Part shown: positions 1 through 4,804 of the stretch, one piece after another | How the letters are laid out: every line of letters begins with the position of its first letter | Numbering within the stretch: position 1 is the stretch's first letter | NCBI GenBank assembly: GCA_025354615.1 | Contig: JANXMO010000079.1 | Coordinates: 1 to 5,505 of the forward strand | Origin: Burkholderiales bacterium | Lineage (GTDB): Bacteria > Pseudomonadota > Gammaproteobacteria > Burkholderiales > Burkholderiaceae_C | Direction of reading: 5' to 3' | Length of the DNA stretch: 5,505 nt | Program-made: the position numbers and the translations under genes | The notes under the pieces: generated by a model | What the model was told of the DNA's origin: nothing | The model's database searches: none | Seen by the model: the letters and a program-made list of their open reading frames with translations, nothing else

Positions 1-198
1 ATGCTCGACGCAGTGGACGGGTTGCCTGTCGACAAGCACGATGAATTTCTGAGTACATTGGAGACTTTTTTAGCGCACTTGACTCCAGAAGACAGGGCGC
101 AGGCTACGCAGGCACTGAAAGACGCCCGCGGAGGAAGAGAAACGGACACACGAGGAAGCGAAAGCAGTAACACCAGTAACAGCAGTAACAGCAGTTAA
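1..198 (+). CDS. C-terminal part of an unrecognised protein, or a short hypothetical protein
   Basis: An open frame runs from the first base of the window to a TAA at 196-198 and gives 65 residues. The ATG at position 1 may be only an internal methionine, because no upstream sequence or ribosome binding site can be seen. The first 45 residues are acidic and look helical, with the core FLSTLETFLAHLTPEDRAQ. They resemble the closing helices of small helical regulators such as MarR proteins, but this is only an impression and I do not name a family. The last 11 residues are a low-complexity Ser/Asn/Thr tail encoded by a 9-bp tandem repeat. That the frame is coding is moderately likely; its function is unknown. 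Confidence 0.5.
   Translation: MLDAVDGLPVDKHDEFLSTLETFLAHLTPEDRAQATQALKDARGGRETDTRGSESSNTSNSSNSS
163..198 (+). repeat. Four tandem 9-bp repeats at the 3' end of the first gene
   Basis: The units are AGCAGTAAC (163-171), ACCAGTAAC (172-180), AGCAGTAAC (181-189) and AGCAGTTAA (190-198). They are in frame and encode SSN, TSN, SSN and SS-stop. The last unit supplies the stop codon through a one-base difference, so unit gain or loss would change the tail length without changing frame. This looks like a minisatellite made by replication slippage. Confidence 0.85.
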
Positions 199-319
199 TC
201 GGGCGTCAACAGTTTTGCACAGCAACTATTGCAACCCAGCAAATTGATTTTTGTGCACTGGCCCCTATCGGGGCAACTCCACCTTGGCAAAGTTGATTGA
301 ACGCGACAAAGTCTGCCCA
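199..319. other. Intergenic region between converging genes, with a short hairpin
   Basis: This 121-bp gap lies between the stop of the first gene and the stop of the lipoprotein gene on the other strand. Its only visible structure is a perfect inverted repeat, GCCCC-TATC-GGGGC, at 261-274. A hairpin between convergent stops is well placed for termination, but neither strand has a T run directly after it, so it is not called a rho-independent terminator. Confidence 0.3.
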
Positions 320-808
320 TCAATAAAAAGCACCAGGCGCTCTTGCCACCGGCGCACGGCTCACGCGGGTTATGCCACCGGTGGTGACGAGCACCACGTT
401 GTCACCCGCATTCAGCGCTTCGCTGCCACGCGCCTGAACGATTGAACGCCGCTCGCCGTTGCGCAGCTGCACGATCACTTCCAGCGCGTCTTCCCGCGTG
501 CTCATGCGTTCAACTGCATTGCCGATCACGGCACCGGCCACTGCGCCCAGAATGCCGCCGACCGGCGCATCACGCCGCCCGCCGATGCCGGAGCCGGCAA
601 TGCCGCCGACCACGCCACCCGCCACGCCGCCCACGCCGCTCTGATTGCCCTCGACGGTGACGGGCCGCACCGACAGCACCGTGCCGTCCTGCACTTGGGA
701 CAAGCGCTGTGCATCGCCACGCTTGATGACGTCAGGGCTGGTGGTGGAGCAGGCGCCCAGCGCCAGCGACATCGCCACTGCAACCGCAACAGAAAAAAGT
801 TTGTTCAT
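320..808 (-). CDS. Glycine-zipper outer-membrane lipoprotein (SlyB/Pcp-like)
   Basis: The product is a 162-residue envelope lipoprotein. Residues 1-19 form a lipoprotein signal peptide (MNKLF, then a hydrophobic stretch) ending in the lipobox LGAC, so Cys20 would be lipidated. The +2 residue is Ser, which by the enterobacterial Lol rule favours the outer membrane. Residues about 58-100 are a glycine zipper, with runs such as GVGGVAGGVVGGIAG and GGILGAVAGAVIG, as in the 17-kDa antigen/SlyB family (glycine zipper 2TM). A basic and acidic C-terminal domain follows (EVIVQLRNGERRSIVQ). The open frame extends upstream to 877, but ATG 808 is chosen because the signal peptide begins there and a weak GGA lies upstream. 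Such proteins are thought to support envelope integrity; the exact role here is unknown. Confidence 0.88.
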   Translation of the reverse strand: MNKLFSVAVAVAMSLALGACSTTSPDVIKRGDAQRLSQVQDGTVLSVRPVTVEGNQSGVGGVAGGVVGGIAGSGIGGRRDAPVGGILGAVAGAVIGNAVERMSTREDALEVIVQLRNGERRSIVQARGSEALNAGDNVVLVTTGGITRVSRAPVARAPGAFY

Positions 809-839
809 TGAAAAATCCGTTCGAAGTGAAAACAAGTCA

Positions 840-944
840 TTACAAAAAACCGGAGTTGCGGGTGGGGCCGCTACCAAAGCCGTAGAGCGCCCACTCGGGC
901 ACCAAGTTCCGGCCGCCGCGCGGAATGTTGACGTGCCAGTTCAC
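840..944 (-). CDS. Probable 34-residue small protein coupled to the HNH gene
   Basis: This frame is too short for usual gene finders. It starts at GTG 944-942, which overlaps the HNH stop TGA (943-941) as GTGA, an arrangement typical of translational coupling, and it ends at TAA 842-840. The peptide begins VNWHVNIPRGG, continues with NLVPEWALYGFGSG and ends NSGFL. It has no signal peptide or membrane segment. By my count 29 of 34 codons end in G or C, as expected for a real gene in this genome. Two Trp, one Tyr and two Phe make a chance frame less likely. It lies between the HNH and lipoprotein genes on the same strand, 31 bp before the lipoprotein start. I do not recognise a family. There is no strong Shine-Dalgarno, so expression would depend on coupling. 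Confidence 0.5.
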   Translation of the reverse strand: MNWHVNIPRGGRNLVPEWALYGFGSGPTRNSGFL

Positions 945-1498
945 GCATGCAAGCGGCTGTTGGGCGGCACGTTGGCCAGCAGAAATTCCATCTGATCACT
1001 GAGGATGCGCCGCCCGCGCAGGATCATGTCTTCGTACAGGCTGGGTACGTAGGGAAGGTAGAGCGGCGCCATGCGCGCTTCCTCCGGCAGGCGGTTGCCC
1101 TTGTGGCCATTGCAGGCGCGGCAGGCGGTGATGCAGTTCATCCAGCCGTCCAGCCCGCCGCGCGAGGTGGGCACGATGTGCTCGCGCGTCAACGCCTCAA
1201 CGTGGAACAGCCGGCCACAGTAGGCGCACACGTGGCGATCACGTGCGAACAGCTTGGGGTTGGACAGTGTGGGCACCTGCCGCCAGGCCCGCGGCGGAAT
1301 GGCGCCGCGCACCGCGACGATCGGGTGCAGCTCGATGCGCGAGGGCTTGCCCGTGCGCCGCTGTGTGCCGCCGCGCAGCACCTGGCAGGTGTCGCCCACC
1401 GTCCAGGCGATGCTGTCACTGGCATACAGCACAGCGGCCTCGCGGGCCGAAATCCAGGCCTGCGGGCGGCCCGACATGTCAAGTTGCAGTACATCCAC
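941..1498 (-). CDS. HNH endonuclease family protein
   Basis: The 185-residue protein carries a complete zinc-stabilised HNH nuclease module. Cys91 and Cys94 (CAYC) pair with Cys126 and Cys129 (CRAC) to bind the structural metal. The HNH core is EHIVP (His107), Asn121, and the CNGHKGNR segment with Asn130, His132 and Asn135. Residues 1-85 are a less conserved N-terminal domain containing the stretch IPPRAWRQVPTLSNPKLFARD. The family is common and chromosomal in betaproteobacteria; its cellular role is not established, and it need not be a restriction enzyme. The start is GTG 1498, supported by AAGGAG nine bases upstream and an in-frame stop a few codons further up. An internal ATG at residue 8 is the alternative. 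The gene is divergent from the effector gene and probably leads an operon with the small protein and possibly the lipoprotein. Confidence 0.9.
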   Translation of the reverse strand: MDVLQLDMSGRPQAWISAREAAVLYASDSIAWTVGDTCQVLRGGTQRRTGKPSRIELHPIVAVRGAIPPRAWRQVPTLSNPKLFARDRHVCAYCGRLFHVEALTREHIVPTSRGGLDGWMNCITACRACNGHKGNRLPEEARMAPLYLPYVPSLYEDMILRGRRILSDQMEFLLANVPPNSRLHA

Positions 1499-1507
1499 GG
1501 TGCGGTG

Positions 1508-1513
1508 CTCCTT
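1508..1513 (-). promoter_or_regulatory. Shine-Dalgarno site of the HNH gene
   Basis: The minus strand reads AAGGAG here, nine bases before GTG 1498. It decides the start in favour of GTG over the internal ATG seven codons downstream. Confidence 0.75.
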
Positions 1514-1587
1514 GCGCGTAGGGTACTCAATTCAGGTTCAAAGGTGAAGGCGCGGCCTGAAATCCTTTCATGGAGGGCAGATGGCGT

Positions 1588-1612
1588 TTCGGGTTTCCAG
1601 ACTTTCATTCGT
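1588..1612 (+). promoter_or_regulatory. PIP box (HrpX/HrpB-type activator site)
   Basis: The sequence is TTCGG, then exactly 15 bases, then TTCGT. This is a perfect match to the plant-inducible promoter box TTCGB-N15-TTCGB bound by AraC-type activators HrpX (Xanthomonas, Acidovorax) and HrpB (Ralstonia, where it is written TTCG-N16-TTCG). It lies 66 bp upstream of the effector ATG. A matching -10 element follows 31 bp later. It indicates that the gene belongs, or belonged, to the hrp type III secretion regulon. Confidence 0.88.
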
Positions 1613-1643
1613 ATAGAAAAGCGTCGCTTTCCACCATGCGAAC

Positions 1644-1649
1644 TACGCT
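1644..1649 (+). promoter_or_regulatory. -10 element of the PIP-box promoter
   Basis: TACGCT fits the YANNNT consensus of PIP-box promoters, and 31 bases separate it from the end of the PIP box; the reported spacing is 30-32. Transcription would start near 1655, giving a short leader before ATG 1679. Confidence 0.7.
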
Positions 1650-1667
1650 GAAAACACAAGGTTTTTT

Positions 1668-1671
1668 GGAG
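1668..1671 (+). promoter_or_regulatory. Shine-Dalgarno site of the effector gene
   Basis: GGAG lies seven bases before ATG 1679. Together with the promoter it fixes the original start of the effector gene at 1679 rather than at the later GTG, TTG or ATG codons. Confidence 0.75.
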
Positions 1672-1678
1672 TGCTCGA

Positions 1679-1906
1679 ATGTCTTTCCCTGTTCGCAACG
1701 ACCGGCCGCGCTCGGTGTCACGCACGCGGAGCGAGCGTTCACTAACACCCGGCGACCGCCAACAGTCTGCAGCAGCTTTGTCAGACCGGCCTGCTGCTCG
1801 ACGATCCGCAAACCCCAGCCGAACGCCTGCATCGTCACCTCCGCGTGCCAGTTTGCCGGCGGCAATAGCTGCTTCCTCATCCAGTCACACCTCCAGCCAG
1901 CCATAG
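1679..1906 (+). CDS. N-terminal fragment of the effector (secretion-signal region)
   Basis: This 75-residue frame begins MSFPVRNDRPRS and is dominated by Ser, Arg, Pro and Ala, ending SSSSHTSSQP before TAG. Such polar, unstructured, Ser-rich starts are typical of type III secretion signals. The same frame continues after the TAG with PRLTNADGARAF and a Ser/Thr/Ala-rich linker into the LRR part without a gap, which shows that this is the front of the same gene rather than an independent peptide. If translated as it stands, it would yield a secreted fragment with no catalytic part. Confidence 0.6.
   Translation: MSFPVRNDRPRSVSRTRSERSLTPGDRQQSAAALSDRPAARRSANPSRTPASSPPRASLPAAIAASSSSHTSSQP
1904..1906 (+). 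other. In-frame amber codon that interrupts the effector
   Basis: The frame reads CAG CCA TAG CCC AGG. A single C-to-T change of CAG (Gln) to TAG would explain it, since the frame is open on both sides and its composition continues unchanged. Confidence 0.75.
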
Positions 1907-1990
1907 CCCAGGCTGACAAATGCGGATGGCGCCCGAGCCTTCTCTGCAACAGCAACCAGCACCACCGTACCAGCCGCCCGGCATTTCCTT

Positions 1991-2329
1991 GTGCAATTGG
2001 CTGACTGGGTCAACAGTGGTGAAGAAGGTGAAAGGCGTGTTGAAGCAGAGAAGCAAATCCATGAATGCTTTATGAAAAACGAGTTTAATTTGTTTTTGTG
2101 TGGTTATGGTTTGACCAGTATGCCGCCTCTTCCGGCGCATGTTGTTAACCTTAATCTGTCAAGAAACAAATTGAAATCAATGAGCGGTTTACCGCCAAAT
2201 TTGGAAAATTTTAGTATTAGAAATAACGAATTGACCGACTGGCCCAATGAGTTGCCTAAAACTTTAAAAAACTTGATGTTTCTGATCACCAATTGGCCAC
2301 TTTGCCGCCGTTTGCTTTGCCTGAATTAA
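1991..2329 (+). CDS. Middle fragment of the effector: linker helix and first leucine-rich repeats
   Basis: This is the part of the effector between the amber codon and the frame change, in the same frame as the N-terminal fragment. The frame is open from 1907; GTG 1991 is merely the first usable start and has no Shine-Dalgarno, so independent translation is doubtful. The protein passes through LADWVNSGEEGERRVEAEKQ into repeats of the bacterial LPX type, such as LNLSRNKLKSMSGLP and FSIRNNELTDWPNELP. After about 2272 it loses the repeat pattern and ends 19 codons later, while the pattern resumes in the -1 frame. Confidence 0.55.
   Translation: MQLADWVNSGEEGERRVEAEKQIHECFMKNEFNLFLCGYGLTSMPPLPAHVVNLNLSRNKLKSMSGLPPNLENFSIRNNELTDWPNELPKTLKNLMFLITNWPLCRRLLCLN
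2266..2272 (+). other. A AAA AAC heptamer at the frame change in the LRR region
   Basis: In the upstream frame the codons are TTA AAA AAC, so the seven bases are in exact X-XXY-YYZ phase. A -1 slip here makes the next codon CTT and gives KNLDVSDHQL, restoring the repeat pattern. The frames overlap only in 2260-2326. A deletion of one A from a run of seven would look identical. No stimulatory stem-loop or internal Shine-Dalgarno was recognised nearby. Confidence 0.6.
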
Positions 2330-3939
2330 CGGATCTTTCAATGAAAAGTCGTTTTTTAGAGAGCGGTTTTTTAATCAGTTTGAACGGCGTTGAGTTATTT
2401 AAAAAACTGGAACTGCTGGATATCAAGGGCAATGAAGTCAGTGATTTGAAGGAAAATCTGCCTTCATCATTGAAGATACTGGATTTTTCATGGAACAAAG
2501 TATTTGATTGGCCTCAATTTTTACCAGAGGAACTACAGAAAATAAATGGTTCAAACAATTGTTTTGTAGATTGGCTTCGTGTTCTAGGGCGAAAGTTGGA
2601 GAGCATTTTTCTTGAAAACAATCATTTAATTTCAATACCCGAAGAATTGCCTCGTGGTTTGAATAAACTTGCACTTGGAAACAATCAAATCGCAAGTATT
2701 CCCCAATCTATTTTTCGTTTGCCTTCTGAGTGCACCGTTTATTTGGAAAATAACCCACTAAGTGAGCGGGTGCTTCGAAATGCCCAACAAGTCGCACAAG
2801 CGGCTGGTTATAGAGGGCCAATTATTCAGTTTAATATGGCCTATGGTATTGACACTACGCCCGCCCGTCCGTTGAAAGATGCCCTGGCCAGTTGGGGCGT
2901 GGTTGACCAGATACCGGCTGAGGTGTCGGCTTCGCAGGCAGTGCCGCTTGATGACGCGACAGAGGCTGCTGTGTCGCAAGCCGCCGCAGGTGCCGCAAGC
3001 CAAGGGCAACAAATGCCTACCGCCGCTGCGGCTGAGCCGCTTGAGCACCAAGGCTTCTCCAAATTCCTCGACCGGCTGCGCCACACCGTCAATTACCGCA
3101 ACGAGGCCACGCGCCCCGTTTTTCAAGAAAAGGTCAGCGAGTGGCTGACCCACCTCCTTGCGCACCCTGACCTGCTGGCGCTGAGCATGGCAGTGGCGCA
3201 AGGCGCAACTGCCAGTTGTGAAGACCGGGTCACGTACACCTACAGAGACTTGAAGAACCTGCGCGTCAGCGATGACATCGAAAAAAACCCGAACGCCTAC
3301 AGCGTGCCGGAGTTGATGTCGCAAGCTCGAAAATTCTTCCGCGAAACCCAGCTCGACCAGATTGCCCGTGAAAAGGTAAAAGCTTTGCCCATGGTTGACG
3401 AGATGGAGGTTCATCTCGGCTACCCGGTGCAACTCGACCAGGCGCTGGACTTGCAACTGGATACGCGTGAAATGGCGTTTTTCCGCTGTTCCGGCGTGAC
3501 CGACAGGGATTTGGCTGATGCCACTGCACGCGTTCAAAAGGCGGAGACGGAGAGCTTCGGCAGCTTTCTGGTGCAGTGGGGGCCGTGGGAGACGTGGATC
3601 AAAAAGCGCGACCCGGCCGGCCATAAAAAGGTGGTGGATGCCGCGGCCGCCTTGGTGGAAACGCAATTCAACGGCCGGCTGGATGCCCGCATGGCTGCCG
3701 AATGGGAAAAAATACTGGTGGAAGCAAGTGCGCAAGCGTCAACCAGCGTGCCGCTATCTCCACCGTCAGACGCTGACCGGCTGGCCTTCATGGCCAACCC
3801 GGACTGGCGCCGCAACTGCGGCATCGCTGTCGGCAATGACATTCAAGCCGAAGCCAAGCTGCCGTTGACGCAAAAGTGGCTGGCGCTGGAAGGGCAAAGC
3901 CACTTGCTGCAATCGCCTTGGGTTGCCGCTGCAGCATAG
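2293..3939 (+). CDS. C-terminal fragment of the effector: leucine-rich repeats and NEL ubiquitin ligase domain
   Basis: This long frame holds the remaining repeats and the whole NEL domain, up to 548 residues from TTG 2293 or 533 from ATG 2341. Neither start has a good Shine-Dalgarno. The true frame is open from 2260, and LDVSDHQLATLP at 2272-2307 is a regular repeat that lies before both starts, so these starts are artificial. Repeats include LDIKGNEVSDLKENLP, IFLENNHLISIPEELP and LALGNNQIASIPQSI. The NEL domain runs from about residue 250 to 545, with Cys309 as the predicted catalytic cysteine in CED. A product from this frame alone would lack the secretion signal and the first repeats. Confidence 0.7.
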   Translation: MATLPPFALPELTDLSMKSRFLESGFLISLNGVELFKKLELLDIKGNEVSDLKENLPSSLKILDFSWNKVFDWPQFLPEELQKINGSNNCFVDWLRVLGRKLESIFLENNHLISIPEELPRGLNKLALGNNQIASIPQSIFRLPSECTVYLENNPLSERVLRNAQQVAQAAGYRGPIIQFNMAYGIDTTPARPLKDALASWGVVDQIPAEVSASQAVPLDDATEAAVSQAAAGAASQGQQMPTAAAAEPLEHQGFSKFLDRLRHTVNYRNEATRPVFQEKVSEWLTHLLAHPDLLALSMAVAQGATASCEDRVTYTYRDLKNLRVSDDIEKNPNAYSVPELMSQARKFFRETQLDQIAREKVKALPMVDEMEVHLGYPVQLDQALDLQLDTREMAFFRCSGVTDRDLADATARVQKAETESFGSFLVQWGPWETWIKKRDPAGHKKVVDAAAALVETQFNGRLDARMAAEWEKILVEASAQASTSVPLSPPSDADRLAFMANPDWRRNCGIAVGNDIQAEAKLPLTQKWLALEGQSHLLQSPWVAAAA

Positions 3940-3954
3940 GACAACTGTTCCGCT

Positions 3955-4024
3955 CGTGCGACATCACGTGCGACATCACGTGCGGCGTCATGCGGCATCA
4001 GTTGCGGCGACACTTGCGGCATCA
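3955..4024 (+). repeat. Degenerate 12-bp tandem repeat array
   Basis: Six head-to-tail units follow the effector stop: CGTGCGACATCA (3955-3966), the same again (3967-3978), CGTGCGGCGTCA (3979-3990), a 10-bp TGCGGCATCA (3991-4000), GTTGCGGCGACA (4001-4012) and CTTGCGGCATCA (4013-4024). The core is TGCGRCRTCA with small variations. The array ends two bases before the TetR operator palindrome. It may be slippage debris or repeated protein sites; neither can be decided here. Confidence 0.75.
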
Positions 4025-4025
4025 A

Positions 4026-4049
4026 AAAATAGAACGATCGTTCTATTTT
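4026..4049. promoter_or_regulatory. Perfect 24-bp palindrome, probable TetR operator
   Basis: Each half reads AAAATAGAACGA followed by its exact reverse complement, centred on CGATCG. It lies 38 bp before the TetR-family start codon, where an autoregulatory operator is expected, and its size and symmetry suit a TetR dimer. The likely outcome is repression of the tetR-acyl-CoA dehydrogenase operon until an acyl-CoA-type ligand binds; that ligand is inferred from the neighbouring gene. Confidence 0.75.
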
Positions 4050-4087
4050 GTTGTAAATTGGCGGTAACTTGCCGTGTTCCGGATGCC

Positions 4088-4804
4088 ATGCCGCCTGCCG
4101 CCCATCATTCATTGCTTGCCACTGCCGCTGCGCCGCTTCTCAGTAAACGGCAGCAAACGCGTGCCATGATTTTGCAAGCCGGTTTGGGATTGGCGTCGCA
4201 AAAAGGCTTGGAAGGCCTGTCGGTGGGAGCGCTGGCGGAAGCAACGGGGCTGAGCAAATCCGGCTTGTTCGCGCATTTCGGCTCGCGTGAAGCGTTGCAG
4301 CTGGCGGTGCTGGACGAGTACCACCAGCGCTTCGCAGCATCGGTGTTCCTGCCGGCGCTGCGCCAGCCGCGTGGCGTGCCGCGGCTGGCAGCGCTGTTCG
4401 AGGGCTGGGTGCAGCGGGCGTCAGCCGAAGTCGATGCGGGCTGCCTTTACATCGGCGGGGCAGTCGAGTTCGATGACCGGCCGGGGCCGGTGCGTGACGC
4501 GCTGGTGGCGATGGTGCAGGTCTGGCGCAGCGCTTTGCAGCGTGCGATTCAGCTGGCCATTGAGGCGGGACATCTGCAGCCGCAGGCCGATGTGGCGCAA
4601 TGGCTGTTCGACTTGCAGGGTTTGATCCTCGCGTTGCACCATGATGCGAGATTCCTGCGCTTGCCGGGCACGCCAGACCGTGCGCTGGCAGGGTTCAATC
4701 GGCTGCTGGAGGCGGGTACCACCGCGGCTGGCCGCCGTGTGCTGAAAAAACGAGTGATGTTGACGACAACGAACGCTGTTGCTTTCCAAAGGAACCCGCC
4801 ATGA
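4088..4804 (+). CDS. TetR-family transcriptional regulator
   Basis: The 238-residue protein is a TetR-type repressor. Residues about 21-66 form the DNA-binding domain, with the helix-turn-helix VGALAEATGLSKSGLFAHF and the usual following helix REALQLAVLDEY. The C-terminal two thirds is a helical ligand and dimer domain containing DAGCLYIGGAVEFDD and WLFDLQGLILALHHDARF. ATG 4088 is chosen because the frame upstream, open back to 3923, covers the repeat array and operator and encodes nothing plausible; the Shine-Dalgarno is weak. The gene overlaps the acyl-CoA dehydrogenase start by ATGA, so the two are probably coupled and jointly controlled through the palindrome at 4026-4049. The last 20 or so residues (from about VLKKRVM) look unlike the family and may be a read-through extension. 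Confidence 0.9.
   Translation: MPPAAHHSLLATAAAPLLSKRQQTRAMILQAGLGLASQKGLEGLSVGALAEATGLSKSGLFAHFGSREALQLAVLDEYHQRFAASVFLPALRQPRGVPRLAALFEGWVQRASAEVDAGCLYIGGAVEFDDRPGPVRDALVAMVQVWRSALQRAIQLAIEAGHLQPQADVAQWLFDLQGLILALHHDARFLRLPGTPDRALAGFNRLLEAGTTAAGRRVLKKRVMLTTTNAVAFQRNPP
4788..4793 (+). promoter_or_regulatory. Shine-Dalgarno site of the acyl-CoA dehydrogenase gene
   Basis: AAAGGA lies seven bases before ATG 4801, inside the end of the TetR gene. It shows that the dehydrogenase can be translated efficiently at the ATGA overlap. Confidence 0.7.

Larger units (their letters stand above)
1679..3939 (+). pseudogene. Interrupted type III effector: LRR plus NEL E3 ubiquitin ligase (IpaH/SspH/SlrP class)
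   Basis: Read through two lesions, this gene encodes about 753 residues. In order they are a Ser/Arg/Pro-rich secretion-type N-terminus (1679-about 1990), an amphipathic helical region (WVNSGEEGERRVEAEKQI), about ten leucine-rich repeats (2090-2790), an LRR cap (NPLSERVL, then GYRGPIIQFNM) and a NEL domain (about 3040-3920). NEL enzymes are ubiquitin ligases delivered into host cells; the LRRs bind the target and restrain the catalytic domain. The catalytic motif SCEDRV is intact, with Cys encoded at 3217-3219 and Asp at 3223-3225. MVDEMEVHLGY, FFRCSGVTDRDL and WGPWETW are also family hallmarks. An in-frame TAG at 1904-1906 and a -1 frame change near 2266-2272 break the frame. The intact PIP promoter and start suggest recent decay. 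An RNA- or translation-level bypass is possible but unproven. Confidence 0.88.

Noticed and set aside
261..274. Five-base-pair hairpin as a terminator
   Set aside because: The stem is short and no T run follows on either strand.
809..877. N-terminal extension of the lipoprotein frame to 877
   Set aside because: It would place 23 residues before a clear lipoprotein signal peptide and would overlap the probable small gene at 840-944.
947..1651. Plus-strand open frame of 234 codons opposite the HNH gene
   Set aside because: The HNH frame has complete metal and catalytic motifs and a Shine-Dalgarno; this one is a shadow rich in Ala, Arg, Gly and Val that even runs across the PIP box.
1570..2004. 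Plus-strand frame of 144 codons over the effector N-terminus
   Set aside because: It starts before the PIP box, is Cys-rich with no pattern, and conflicts with the frame that continues into the LRR part.
2758..3735. Long minus-strand open frame of 325 codons
   Set aside because: It is antisense to the NEL domain, whose family motifs are clear on the + strand; the minus-strand product has His/Arg/Leu-rich shadow composition and no recognisable domain.
2341..3939. A separate, intact LRR-NEL gene starting at ATG 2341
   Set aside because: The repeat pattern continues in this frame before 2341 and joins the upstream frame at 2266-2272, and ATG 2341 has no good ribosome binding site.
3955..4024. 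Tandem array as a CRISPR
   Set aside because: The units are 12 bp, adjoin without spacers and vary between copies.
4026..4049. Palindrome as a rho-independent terminator for the effector
   Set aside because: It has T-rich ends, but the stem is AT-rich with no natural loop, and its position and symmetry suit an operator much better. A secondary role in termination cannot be excluded.
3923..4087. N-terminal extension of the TetR frame
   Set aside because: It would translate the repeat array and the operator palindrome and overlap the effector stop; the usual family start fits ATG 4088.
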